From Flavobacterium psychrophilum (GTDB lineage Bacteria > Bacteroidota > Bacteroidia > Flavobacteriales > Flavobacteriaceae): 55,127 nucleotides of DNA. Location: positions 1 through 55,127 of the forward strand of contig CAMCFT010000025.1 in assembly GCA_945874225.1 (NCBI GenBank). Direction: 5' to 3'. A program made the translations under genes and the position numbers. Below are positions 1-7,869 of this stretch, one piece after another. Within the stretch, counting starts at the first letter, position 1. The number at the start of each line of letters is the position of its first letter. The notes beneath the pieces are model-generated. The model was not told the origin of the DNA, did not search any database, and saw only the letters and a list, made by a program, of their open reading frames with translations.

Positions 1-1041
1 TTTTATAAAATAATAATTTTTATAATCCCTTTCCAAATCATCAAAATTTGGTATTACTTCTTTTAATTTTTTATCTACTGCTTTAAAAAAAGGAAATTTT
101 TCCAAGCCAACAATGAAAATTAAGAGTTTACTGTCTTTTTTTCTATTGATATAAGCATTGATGCTTTCGTTTTCAATATCAAAATTATTTATGAACTCAC
201 TTAAGAATTTAAACATTCTACTCGCAGCTCCTGAAGCGGGAACGAATTTTGTTAACTTGAAAGATGATTTATTGGCATCAAAAAAAATTGCTTTTTGTTT
301 CAAATCGTTTTCCGATAGTTTCAAAATCCCCTTGGAGACCGTTGCAGGTTCAACCAAAAAGCCTTTAGAAATCCCGTTTTTAAAAATATTTAATTGATTT
401 TTGATGTTTTCTAATGGAATTCCGTGTTCGTAAATCTGCACATAATCAAGGGAGGAAAACCCCATTTTTTTTGCTTTAGCCAAATCATTGACAATTGCAA
501 TAGCTTTGCATAAACGCAAATCTTTATCGCCGGAAAGCGTTATATAAGGTTTCTTGTTATCAATTAATGTCTTTTTGAAAACTGCAAAAACGGATTCCCG
601 CCCTTCGGGTTTGTCTCTCAAATCATCTTTTTCCCAAGGAACATCGATATCCGTCAGAAAAAACAAATCGTATTCGTGTTCAAGAGCAGCTTTATCTAAT
701 TTTGGATTGCAAAAGTTGTAATATACCTCTGAAAATACTTTGGTTACCAATAAATTAGTGTCGCAAAAAAGAAATTTGTTCGCAGTTGACAGAGCGTCAT
801 TTTCTAACTTAGTTTGACCATATGCAATTGGCAACATATCGTCGACATCACAAATTTGCTCTGTCTTATCCCATTTTTCTTGAAGATAATCACGTGCAAA
901 TTCAGGAACCCAAGCCGTTTTAAAATGCTCGGCAAGTTGTATTGCCAATGTGGTTTTTCCGGTAGATTCGGGGCCAAAAAGGGCGATTTTTATTATTTCT
1001 GAACTTCCAGTATTCGGGAGTTGTTTAAGATTTTCTTCCAT
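1..1041 (-). CDS. NadR-like P-loop kinase fused in frame to DUF4301 (3' end outside window)
   Basis: The minus strand is open from an ATG at 1041 to the window edge (347 codons, no stop). Residues ~25-185 form a P-loop nucleotide kinase of the type found beside PnuC: Walker A GPESTGKT, then FARDYL and the FLTDIDVPWEKDDLR stretch typical of NadR ribosylnicotinamide kinase domains. From about residue 193 (MGFSSLDYVQIYEHG) the sequence becomes DUF4301, including the FVPASGAASRMFK motif. There is no stop between the parts. An internal ATG at 465 is where a free-standing DUF4301 protein would start. The ATG at 1041 overlaps the end of pnuC by 49 bp, so the kinase is translationally close to the transporter and probably phosphorylates imported nicotinamide riboside. 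The DUF4301 role is unknown. The reading frame was checked codon by codon. Confidence 0.85.
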   Translation of the reverse strand, partial: MEENLKQLPNTGSSEIIKIALFGPESTGKTTLAIQLAEHFKTAWVPEFARDYLQEKWDKTEQICDVDDMLPIAYGQTKLENDALSTANKFLFCDTNLLVTKVFSEVYYNFCNPKLDKAALEHEYDLFFLTDIDVPWEKDDLRDKPEGRESVFAVFKKTLIDNKKPYITLSGDKDLRLCKAIAIVNDLAKAKKMGFSSLDYVQIYEHGIPLENIKNQLNIFKNGISKGFLVEPATVSKGILKLSENDLKQKAIFFDANKSSFKLTKFVPASGAASRMFKFLSEFINNFDIENESINAYINRKKDSKLLIFIVGLEKFPFFKAVDKKLKEVIPNFDDLERDYKNYYFIK

Positions 1042-1625
1042 TCTAAATAAGCCGAAATAGCTAAAATTGTAAAAATTAGATACTGCAAAGATAACATTCC
1101 TAGTCCGCGATAAGCATATAATGGGGTAACAATTATATCGCCTAAAATCCAAAGCGTCCAATTTTCGATTTTTTTCTTGGCCATATACCACATTCCCGTG
1201 AAAAATATGCCCGAAGCAAAAATATCAATATAATTGTCTTTTTTTATTTCGTAATCAAAGAAATTATATATCCCGAAAACTACAAAAATTGTGATGAAAA
1301 ACAATACGATTCCTATTATTTTTTCTCTATTATCGGTTCTTGTTATTGCAAGATTATCTGTTTCATTTCCTTTTCGAGCCCAGTTGTACCAGCCGTAAAT
1401 ACTCATTATGGTAAAATATCCGTTGATCATCATATCGCCAAGATAACCCGCAATATAAAGCAAATAAGTCGTGATTATTGTGGCTATCAATCCTGTAGGA
1501 TACACCCAAATATTTTCTTTTTTTGCAAACCAAACACTCAAAATTCCGAATACAAAAGCGATAAATTCTAATATGATTTGAGTTGTTGAAGCGTCTTTAT
1601 AGGCATTTAGAAAAAATTCTATCAT
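993..1625 (-). CDS. pnuC: PnuC-family nicotinamide riboside/mononucleotide transporter
   Basis: A 210-residue inner-membrane protein with about seven hydrophobic segments. It carries the PnuC signature around the WYNW motif at residues 79-82 and a GDIIVTPLYAYRGL stretch near the C-terminus. Length fits the family (200-240 aa). PnuC proteins move NAD precursors by facilitated diffusion, and trapping needs phosphorylation. The overlapping downstream gene is a NadR-like kinase, which points to nicotinamide riboside rather than thiamin as substrate; that is inference from context. Translation starts at the ATG at 1625. Confidence 0.9.
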   Translation of the reverse strand: MIEFFLNAYKDASTTQIILEFIAFVFGILSVWFAKKENIWVYPTGLIATIITTYLLYIAGYLGDMMINGYFTIMSIYGWYNWARKGNETDNLAITRTDNREKIIGIVLFFITIFVVFGIYNFFDYEIKKDNYIDIFASGIFFTGMWYMAKKKIENWTLWILGDIIVTPLYAYRGLGMLSLQYLIFTILAISAYLEWKKILNNSRILEVQK

Positions 1626-1644
1626 TTAATTTAATTTAATAAGT

Positions 1645-1713
1645 CCCTCGACTGCGCTCGGGAAGACTAAAAATATGTTTTTAAATTTGTCACATCGAGC
1701 GCAGTCGAGATGC
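1645..1713. repeat. Inverted pair of the CTCGACTGCGCTCG dispersed repeat
   Basis: Two copies of the dispersed element face each other between pnuC and the downstream gene: CCCTCGACTGCGCTCGGG at 1645-1662 and its inverse, ATCGAGCGCAGTCGAGAT, near 1694-1711. Together they can form a hairpin of about 15 bp. The same core recurs near 2465, 3254, 47578 and 51326. Confidence 0.75.
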
Positions 1714-1718
1714 AAGTT

Positions 1719-2462
1719 CTATTTATTAAAAAAATCAACGTCCTTTTCAAAAGCAGTTCCAATGACAACCAAATCTGCGCCAGAATCATAAGCATTTTGA
1801 ATTCCCTGCAAATGTATAATTCCTCCTCCAACAAGTAACGGAATTTTGATGTTTTTAGAAACTAATTGAATCATTTCTAACGGAACAGCTTGTTTTGCGC
1901 CACTTCCCGCTTCAAGATAAATGAGTTTGTTGCCCAGCATTTCGCCTGCTTGGGCTGTTGCCAATGCCAATTCAAGATTATTTCTGTCCAAAGGCGTAGT
2001 TTTACTTACACGTTCTACGGCAGTTTCGGTTCCGCTTTCGATAAGAATATATCCAGTTGAAATAATTTCAAGCTGGGTTTGCTGCAAAATGGGAGCTGCT
2101 TTTACTTGGTGTTCGATTAAATAATCTGGATTTCTGCCCGAAATTAAAGACAGAAACAAAATCGCATCTGCTTTGTTTGAAATTTGAGATGGATTTCCGG
2201 GAAAAAGAACAATGGGTAAAGCCCCCCGACCCCCGAAGGGGGAGGTTTGACGAATTTTTATAATTAAATCATCAATGATATTATTTTCGACAATGCTTCC
2301 GCCAATGAAAATGTGGGTAACAGGTGATTGGATGATTTTTTCGATTAATACTTCCGCATTATTCAAATCGATTTTATCTGGATCGAGGAGAATAGCGAGA
2401 AGTTTCTCGTTATTGGCTTTTGATTTTAGAATGTTGTTGTAGATGTTTTTCATATTTGGCAC
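1719..2462 (-). CDS. Geranylgeranylglyceryl/heptaprenylglyceryl phosphate synthase
   Basis: A 247-residue PcrB/GGGPS-type TIM barrel that joins a polyprenyl diphosphate to sn-glycerol 1-phosphate. Supporting motifs: AILLDPDKID near residue 24 (phosphate/Mg region), HIFIGGSIVE, YLEAGSGAKQAVP and the C-terminal phosphate-binding PLLVGGGI. Bacteroidota carry this family; the lipid product in vivo is less clear. Oddity: residues ~70-82 (RQTSPFGGRGALP) are encoded by a GC-rich palindromic stretch at about 2221-2252 (ccccgacccccgaagggggag). This looks like a dispersed repeat inserted in frame, because the usual family sequence goes directly to the PIVLFPG strand. Confidence 0.88.
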   Translation of the reverse strand: MPNMKNIYNNILKSKANNEKLLAILLDPDKIDLNNAEVLIEKIIQSPVTHIFIGGSIVENNIIDDLIIKIRQTSPFGGRGALPIVLFPGNPSQISNKADAILFLSLISGRNPDYLIEHQVKAAPILQQTQLEIISTGYILIESGTETAVERVSKTTPLDRNNLELALATAQAGEMLGNKLIYLEAGSGAKQAVPLEMIQLVSKNIKIPLLVGGGIIHLQGIQNAYDSGADLVVIGTAFEKDVDFFNK

Positions 2463-2464
2463 AA

Positions 2465-2492
2465 GCCTCTCGACTGCGCTCGAGGTGACAGT
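2465..2492. repeat. Dispersed repeat copy (CTCGACTGCGCTCGAGGTGACAG)
   Basis: An intergenic copy of the CTCGACTGCGCTC element followed by the conserved GTGACA end, located between the two convergent-spaced minus-strand genes. Same family as the copies at 1645-1713, 3254-3280, 47578-47602 and 51324-51350. Confidence 0.75.
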
Positions 2493-2513
2493 CGTGGGTT
2501 TTTTAATTAATTA

Positions 2514-3167
2514 TTAATTTTCGAAAACATAAACTAAGGTGAATCCTTCAAACTCTTCAAAGTCAATAGAAAATTGTTGTTTCACATTTTCCAATTTAAG
2601 AATTGCAGTTGTTTTTTTGTCTTCAATTTCAAATGAATTTACCCAAATATGGTCTTTGAAACTGATTCCTGGTTCGTTTCGGATTTTGAAAATAGCTTCT
2701 TTTGCTCCCCATTTTACGGTTAGTTTTTTGATATAATCTTGAAAATTTGTATCTCCCAAAAGGAGTGATTCTTTATTGTTAACAAACTTATCAGCGATGC
2801 GGGTGATTTTTTCTCTTTGCATTTCGATATCGATTCCGGCTTTTTGGTCACTGATTATTAGGGTTGAAAACTCGTGAGAATGAGAAATAGACACTTCGAC
2901 AGGCTCAGTGTGACAATTATTTGGATTTAGATGTGGCTTTCCAGATTCGTCATAATGCAAATCAAAATCAGAGTATCCTGCTTGTTGTAACAATTTGCGA
3001 ACACTTAAAAAAGCACGTTGGTGCAATTGCGATTTCATTCCGTTTAATCGCAACAAACTTTTTTCGTTCAATTGGACTTCGTCGAACAATTGCTCGTAAG
3101 ATTCGGTTATTTTCCAAACGAGGATTTGTGTTGTGGGACTGAAGTTTATGGTTTTAAATAAAGGCAT
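2514..3167 (-). CDS. 4'-phosphopantetheinyl transferase superfamily protein
   Basis: 217 residues of the Sfp/AcpT superfamily, which transfers phosphopantetheine from CoA to acyl- or peptidyl-carrier proteins. Visible motifs: SISHSHEF (the conserved SHS before the active site), GIDIE at 111-115 (Mg-binding Asp/Glu) and WGAKEAIFKI at 153-162 (W/KEA motif). Residues 86-93 (HTEPVEVS) immediately before SISHS come from a copy of the dispersed repeat (acacttcgacaggctcagtgtgac at 2891-2914). The element therefore sits in frame in a surface loop next to a catalytic segment. The carrier-protein target cannot be told from context. Confidence 0.85.
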   Translation of the reverse strand: MPLFKTINFSPTTQILVWKITESYEQLFDEVQLNEKSLLRLNGMKSQLHQRAFLSVRKLLQQAGYSDFDLHYDESGKPHLNPNNCHTEPVEVSISHSHEFSTLIISDQKAGIDIEMQREKITRIADKFVNNKESLLLGDTNFQDYIKKLTVKWGAKEAIFKIRNEPGISFKDHIWVNSFEIEDKKTTAILKLENVKQQFSIDFEEFEGFTLVYVFEN

Positions 3168-3184
3168 TTTGATATCGATTTTTT

Positions 3185-3280
3185 AGCCCTGATAGCAGTG
3201 AAAATCCCACGCTTTTGGGCGTGGATTGCAACGGATAGCAGGAAATAGCTCCACCCTTCGACTGCGCTCAGGATGACATT
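3185..3280 (+). repeat. Structured dispersed repeat, copy 1 (variable hairpin)
   Basis: A ~95-bp element beginning AGCCCTGATAGCAGTG. It has a hairpin (3203-3212 pairing with 3219-3227, one bulged C, loop TTTTGG), then GATTGCAACGGATAGC, and ends in the dispersed CTTCGACTGCGCTCAGGATGACA unit. A second copy in the same orientation is at 51235-51350. Flanks are conserved but the hairpin stem sequence differs completely while still pairing. Confidence 0.8.
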
Positions 3281-3369
3281 TAAAATTATTTCATTAAAAT
3301 TCAAAAGATTAGGGTATTAAACAATTCATAAATGTTCCTGAATGCTATTTAAATTCTAAAGTTATTACG

Positions 3370-3377
3370 TAAATTTG
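3370..3377 (+). promoter_or_regulatory. Probable ahcY -7 promoter element (TAAATTTG)
   Basis: TAAATTTG fits the Bacteroidota TAnnTTTG -7 element and lies 32 bp before the ahcY ATG. No clear TTG is seen at the -33 position. Confidence 0.5.
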
Positions 3378-3408
3378 CAAAAAATATATAATTACAAATA
3401 TACTATAA

Positions 3409-4725
3409 ATGAGTACAGCAACTATGCCTTATGTGGCTTTCAAAGTAAAAGACATTTCTCTAGCGGCTTGGGGAAGAAAAGAAATTGAATTAGCTGAAGC
3501 TGAAATGCCAGGTTTGATGGCGCTTCGTGCAGAATACAAAAACGAACAGCCACTTGCTGGTGCTCGTATAGCCGGATGTCTGCATATGACTATCCAGACT
3601 GCGGTTTTAATCGAGACTTTAATTGCTCTTGGTGCTGAAGTTACTTGGAGTTCTTGTAACATTTTCTCTACTCAAGATCAAGCTGCTGCTGCAATTGCTG
3701 CTGCTGGGATTCAAGTTTATGCTTGGAAAGGTTTGAACGAAGTAGATTTTGACTGGTGTATTGAGCAAACATTATTCTTTGGCGAAGACAGAAAACCATT
3801 GAATATGATTCTTGATGACGGTGGAGATTTGACCAATATGGTTATTGACCGTTTCCCAGAATTGGTTGCCGGAATAAAAGGATTGTCTGAAGAAACTACT
3901 ACTGGAGTTCACAGATTATACGAAAGAGTAAAAGCTGGAACGTTACCAATGCCTGCTATTAACGTGAATGACTCGGTTACTAAATCGAAATTCGACAATA
4001 AATACGGTTGTAAAGAATCAGCTGTAGATGCTGTTCGTCGTGCAACAGATATTATGCTTGCTGCAAAAAGAGTTGTGGTTTGTGGTTACGGTGACGTAGG
4101 AAAAGGAACTGCGGCTTCTTTTAGAGGTGCTGGTTCTATTGTTACTGTTACTGAAATTGACCCAATTTGTGCGCTTCAAGCTGCAATGGACGGTTTCGAA
4201 GTAAAAAAATTAGACACGGTTATAGGCACAGCAGATATTATTATTACTACAACTGGAAATAAAGACATCGTTTTAGGTTCTCATTTCGAAAAAATGAAAG
4301 ACAAAACTATCGTTTGTAACATTGGACATTTTGATAACGAAATTGATATGGCTTGGTTGAACAAAAACCACGGTGCATCAAAAATCGAAATCAAACCACA
4401 AGTTGACAAATATACTATTGCTGGAAATGACATCATCATTTTAGCTGAAGGTCGTTTGGTAAACCTTGGTTGTGCTACAGGTCACCCAAGTTTTGTAATG
4501 AGTAACTCATTTACAAACCAAACTTTAGCTCAAATCGAATTATGGAAAAACAGCGCAGCATACAACAATGACGTGTATATGTTACCAAAACATTTAGATG
4601 AAAAAGTGGCAATGTTACACTTGGCAAAACTAGGTGTTGAACTAGAAACTTTACGTGTTGACCAAGCAGATTATATAGGTGTTCCCGTTGAAGGACCATT
4701 TAAACCAGAGTATTATAGATATTAG
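3409..4725 (+). CDS. ahcY: Adenosylhomocysteinase
   Basis: 438 residues; catalyses reversible hydrolysis of S-adenosylhomocysteine to adenosine and homocysteine, relieving product inhibition of methyltransferases. Family landmarks: [18 protein letters not shown] at the N-terminus, [20 protein letters not shown], the NAD-binding [24 protein letters not shown] and the C-terminal PFKPEYYRY that closes the neighbouring subunit's NAD site. Full length, cytoplasmic. It forms a single-gene unit with its own promoter and terminator. cysK lies next to it, so two sulfur amino-acid genes are adjacent. Confidence 0.98.
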   Translation: MSTATMPYVAFKVKDISLAAWGRKEIELAEAEMPGLMALRAEYKNEQPLAGARIAGCLHMTIQTAVLIETLIALGAEVTWSSCNIFSTQDQAAAAIAAAGIQVYAWKGLNEVDFDWCIEQTLFFGEDRKPLNMILDDGGDLTNMVIDRFPELVAGIKGLSEETTTGVHRLYERVKAGTLPMPAINVNDSVTKSKFDNKYGCKESAVDAVRRATDIMLAAKRVVVCGYGDVGKGTAASFRGAGSIVTVTEIDPICALQAAMDGFEVKKLDTVIGTADIIITTTGNKDIVLGSHFEKMKDKTIVCNIGHFDNEIDMAWLNKNHGASKIEIKPQVDKYTIAGNDIIILAEGRLVNLGCATGHPSFVMSNSFTNQTLAQIELWKNSAAYNNDVYMLPKHLDEKVAMLHLAKLGVELETLRVDQADYIGVPVEGPFKPEYYRY

Positions 4726-4768
4726 TCGATATACGATTTTTGATATACAAAATACGATATTAGAATTG

Positions 4769-4797
4769 AAACCCTTGCAGTGATGTAAGGGTTTTTT
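4769..4797 (+). terminator. Rho-independent terminator after ahcY
   Basis: AACCCTT and AAGGGTT arms around a GCAGTGATGT loop, followed by a T run. The loop is nearly the same as in the cysK terminator. Confidence 0.85.
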
Positions 4798-4881
4798 GTT
4801 TCCAAGTCAATTTAATCCCTAATGTATTTTTACGTAAATTAGCATTCCTAAAAAAATATTCAAATCACAACATAAACAAAT

Positions 4882-5793
4882 ATGAGAGCAAAAAATATTC
4901 TTGAAACCATTGGAAACACACCCGTGGTTCAAATCAATAAGTTGTTTGGAAACGGCAAAGAAGTTTGGATAAAATTAGAAAAGTCGAATCCGGGAAATAG
5001 CATCAAAGACAGAATTGCTCTCGCAATGATTGAAGATGCCGAAAGCAAAGGGTTATTGAATTCCGATAGCGTAATTATTGAACCAACTTCTGGAAATACA
5101 GGAATAGGTTTAGCATTAGTAGCCGCTGTCAAAGGATACAAAGTTATTTTGGTTATGCCTGATTCAATGAGTGTCGAACGCAGAAAATTAATGGAAATTT
5201 ACGGCGCTGAATTTGTGCTTACGCCTCGTGAAAAAGGAATGAAAGGTGCGATTGAAAAAGCTGCCGAATTAGTCTTAGAAACTCCAAATGCTTGGTCACC
5301 AAAACAGTTTGATAATCCAGCAAATGTTGAAGTTCACGAAAGAACTACCGCACAAGAAATTATTGCAGATTTTCCTAATGGTTTAGATTATGTAATTACA
5401 GGTGTTGGAACCGGCGGACATATTACGGGCGTTGCAAAAGTATTGAAAGCCAAATTCCCTAACTTAAAAGTAATCGCTGTTGAACCCGAATTGTCGCCAG
5501 TATTAAGCGGCGGAACACCAGGACCACATCCTTTGCAAGGAATTGGAGCCGGATTTATCCCGTCTAATTATCATAGTGAATTAATCGATGAAGTTATTCA
5601 AGTAAGCAAAGACGCATCCTTTGAATTCGCCAGAAGAATTGCAAAAGAAGAAGGAATTCTTGTGGGGATTTCAACCGGAGCATCATTAGCAGCAGTGGCT
5701 AAAAAACTTGAAACTATTCCAGATGGAGCAGTTGTACTTACATTTAATTATGATACAGGGGAAAGATATTTATCTATTGAAGGTTTATTTTAA
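4882..5793 (+). CDS. cysK: Cysteine synthase A (O-acetylserine sulfhydrylase)
   Basis: 303-residue PLP enzyme making cysteine from O-acetylserine and sulfide. The PLP lysine is K42 in [11 protein letters not shown]. The substrate loop TSGNTG is at 69-74 and the phosphate-binding [10 protein letters not shown] near 172. The C-terminal GISTGA motif is present. Length matches CysK (about 300-320 aa). A cystathionine beta-synthase-like reaction cannot be excluded but there is no CBS domain. Monocistronic, with a terminator immediately downstream. Confidence 0.95.
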   Translation: MRAKNILETIGNTPVVQINKLFGNGKEVWIKLEKSNPGNSIKDRIALAMIEDAESKGLLNSDSVIIEPTSGNTGIGLALVAAVKGYKVILVMPDSMSVERRKLMEIYGAEFVLTPREKGMKGAIEKAAELVLETPNAWSPKQFDNPANVEVHERTTAQEIIADFPNGLDYVITGVGTGGHITGVAKVLKAKFPNLKVIAVEPELSPVLSGGTPGPHPLQGIGAGFIPSNYHSELIDEVIQVSKDASFEFARRIAKEEGILVGISTGASLAAVAKKLETIPDGAVVLTFNYDTGERYLSIEGLF

Positions 5794-5816
5794 ACCTTAA
5801 AAAAATCAAATTATGA

Positions 5817-5844
5817 AAACCTTGCAGTAATGTAAGGTTTTTTT
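5817..5844 (+). terminator. Rho-independent terminator after cysK
   Basis: AACCTT / AAGGTT stem around GCAGTAATGT, then a T7 run. The loop is almost identical to that of the ahcY terminator at 4769. Confidence 0.85.
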
Positions 5845-5998
5845 GTTTGCTGACTTAGCATCGTCGACGGGTTTTCGGTCCGGATTTAATTTACGAATTA
5901 TAGCTATAGACTGGAATTCGATAGTCCGAATAAAAAAATCCATATTCATTTATTCACTAATAAATTAACCCATAACCCCTAAAAATAAAAGTTTATGT

Positions 5999-6006
5999 TA
6001 TCTTTG
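5999..6006 (+). promoter_or_regulatory. Possible -7 element (TATCTTTG) for the DoxX pair
   Basis: TATCTTTG matches TAnnTTTG and sits 73 bp before the first DoxX-like ATG. No strong TTG at -33, so only moderate support. Confidence 0.4.
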
Positions 6007-6078
6007 ATTACAATAAATTTTTTTAGAATATTAACTCTGTCATAAAAATCAAGGAGAAAAAACTTAAACTATAAAATT

Positions 6079-6417
6079 ATGAATATGTATTCTATTATCG
6101 CCCAAGTTGTAATTGCGTTGTCTGTAGCTTATGTTTGGATTTTTAGATTTGACAACATCGTAAAAGAATTCAAACAATATGGACTGTCGGACCTAACCAG
6201 AACTATTGTTGGCGCTTCAAAAATAGCATTGGCAACATTATTAATAACCGGAATATGGTTTCCAACATTAGTATTTATACCAGCTTTATTAATGGCTTTT
6301 TTAATGTTATGCGCGCAGTATTTTCATTTCAAAGTTAAAAACCCATGGTCTAAACACCTGCCTTCTTTACTGCTTTTAGCAGCATCGCTTTTTGTAGCGC
6401 TTTTGGCTTCCAAATAA
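6079..6417 (+). CDS. DoxX-like membrane protein
   Basis: 112 residues with four hydrophobic segments (about 5-22, 46-64, 66-85, 95-111), the size and topology of DoxX-family proteins. It carries the family-like FKQYGL / KIALATLLITGIW pattern. Function is unknown; some relatives are linked to quinol or redox metabolism, but nothing here shows that. It is followed after 7 bp by a second protein of the same length and layout, so the pair looks like an old tandem duplication transcribed together. Confidence 0.75.
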   Translation: MNMYSIIAQVVIALSVAYVWIFRFDNIVKEFKQYGLSDLTRTIVGASKIALATLLITGIWFPTLVFIPALLMAFLMLCAQYFHFKVKNPWSKHLPSLLLLAASLFVALLASK

Positions 6418-6424
6418 TTACTGC

Positions 6425-6763
6425 ATGAATTTATTAAATGTACTTATATTCTTTTCGGCAACTTCTTTTCTGGTGTACGGAATAGCTTATTTTGGCTCAT
6501 CGAATATGAAAAATGAATTTAAACGCTTTGGTCTTGAAAAATTTGGGACATTAACTGCTGTTTTAGAATTGGCGGGAGCCATAGGTTTATTTATAGGCTT
6601 TCAAAATCATACTGTTTTAGTTCTTTCTTCAGGAGGTTTAGCTTTGTTAATGCTTCTTGGCACAATAGTAAGAATAAAGATGAAAGATTCTTTGGTGGTT
6701 TCTTTACCTGCCTTTTTTTACTTTTTATTAAATGCATTTATTTTATATAAAACCTTAGAGTAA
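6425..6763 (+). CDS. DoxX-like membrane protein (paralogue of preceding gene)
   Basis: 112 residues, four hydrophobic segments, with the same spacing of FKRFGLEKFG and a Gly-rich second helix (LELAGAIGLFIGF) as its upstream neighbour, which has FKQYGLSDL followed by a similar helix. Sequence identity is low, so the duplication is old or the two subunits form a heteromer. Seven bases separate the genes, indicating co-transcription. Molecular function is unknown. Confidence 0.72.
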   Translation: MNLLNVLIFFSATSFLVYGIAYFGSSNMKNEFKRFGLEKFGTLTAVLELAGAIGLFIGFQNHTVLVLSSGGLALLMLLGTIVRIKMKDSLVVSLPAFFYFLLNAFILYKTLE

Positions 6764-6837
6764 ATCAATCTGAAACTATAATTATTCTTTATTAAGCGAA
6801 TTTCCACCCATTCTCATCAGACTTAAATTAATACAAA

Positions 6838-6865
6838 AAAACCCGTTTCTCACGAAACGGGTTTT
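6838..6865. terminator. Bidirectional terminator between DoxX pair and rpmA
   Basis: AAACCCGTTTC-TCAC-GAAACGGGTTTT: an 11-bp stem with A and T runs on the two sides, serving the converging transcription units. Confidence 0.85.
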
Positions 6866-6885
6866 CTAATTATTGAGTAAATCAA

Positions 6886-7152
6886 TTATGCTTCAACTTC
6901 AAATGGAAGTATAGATACATAAGATTTATTATCTCTTTTCTTTTGGAAGAAAACAACTCCATCTACTCTTGCGTGTAGTGTGTGATCTTTACTAATGTAA
7001 ACGTTTTCACCTGGATTATGTTTTGAACCTCTTTGTCTAACGATGATGTTCCCTGCAATAGCAGCTTGTCCACCAAAAATCTTAACGCCTAAACGTTTTG
7101 ATTCTGATTCTCTACCATTCTTGGAACTACCGACACCTTTCTTGTGAGCCAT
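6886..7152 (-). CDS. rpmA: 50S ribosomal protein bL27
   Basis: 88 residues. It begins [16 protein letters not shown], the conserved N-terminus of bL27 that reaches the peptidyl-transferase centre, and continues with the [15 protein letters not shown] core. No cleavable N-terminal extension of the Firmicutes type is present. Lies 23 bp downstream of rplU in the usual rplU-rpmA operon. Confidence 0.98.
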   Translation of the reverse strand: MAHKKGVGSSKNGRESESKRLGVKIFGGQAAIAGNIIVRQRGSKHNPGENVYISKDHTLHARVDGVVFFQKKRDNKSYVSILPFEVEA

Positions 7153-7175
7153 GACGTATTAGTTTTATATTGTTA

Positions 7176-7601
7176 TTATTCTACTGTATCTTCTTTTTTA
7201 GCCTTTGGAGCTTTTTTTACTTTTGGAGCTGCTACTTCTTCAGTTGCTACTTCAACAGTTTCTTTTTTGGCAGCGGCTTTTTTAGGAGCTGAAGCTGTAA
7301 TACCTTCGATTACAATTTGAGTAAGATACTGTCTGTGACCGTTTCTCTTTTTGTAACCTTTTCTTCTTTTCTTTTTGAAAACGATTACTTTATCTCCTTT
7401 TAAGTGTTGTAACACTTTGGCTTCTACTGAAGCACCTTCTATAGCTGGGGCGCCTATTGTGATTGTACCGTTGTCGTCTAACAAATAAACTTTGTCGAAA
7501 GAAACTTTAGTTCCTTCTTCATTTGCCAAACGGTGAACGTAAACCTTTAGGTCTTTGCTAACTTTGAATTGTTGCCCTGCTATCTCTACGATTGCATACA
7601 T
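7176..7601 (-). CDS. rplU: 50S ribosomal protein bL21 with C-terminal extension
   Basis: 141 residues. The first ~103 match bL21 (MYAIVEIAGQQFKV start, KKRRKGYKKRNGHRQ RNA-binding stretch). The remaining ~38 form a Lys/Ala/Val/Glu-rich low-complexity tail, as seen in many Flavobacteriia. It is the first gene of the rplU-rpmA operon and has a well-formed Bacteroidota promoter upstream. Confidence 0.97.
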   Translation of the reverse strand: MYAIVEIAGQQFKVSKDLKVYVHRLANEEGTKVSFDKVYLLDDNGTITIGAPAIEGASVEAKVLQHLKGDKVIVFKKKRRKGYKKRNGHRQYLTQIVIEGITASAPKKAAAKKETVEVATEEVAAPKVKKAPKAKKEDTVE

Positions 7602-7631
7602 AACAAATTGTTTTATAAATTTTTAAGGTTG

Positions 7632-7661
7632 CAAATATACAATTAAATATTTATTCTGCAA
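7632..7661 (-). promoter_or_regulatory. rplU promoter (TTG ... TATATTTG)
   Basis: On the minus strand, TTGCAG (from 7661) and TATATTTG (7639-7632) are separated by about 19 bp and fit the Bacteroidota -33/-7 consensus. The -7 lies about 30 bp before the rplU ATG. Confidence 0.75.
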
Positions 7662-7869
7662 TTAGTTCCTCCAAAAAAATAGTTGAATTGTTTTATCCTA
7701 TGATTTTCAACGGTTTACCAAAGGTTTGAAGTCGGTTTTTTGAATGAAAATTGTTAAACTTATATCAAAATCATAATGATTTACTATACATCATTAAAAA
7801 AAAGTATTTTTGGTGTAACTATATTTGTTGTTATTTTACCAATTGCAAATAAAATTTTTATTAATCCTC

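Noticed and set aside
7825..7869. Longer start for the first M16 peptidase
   Set aside because: It would place 15 residues before a clean signal peptide that begins at 7870, and overlaps promoter-like TATATTTG.
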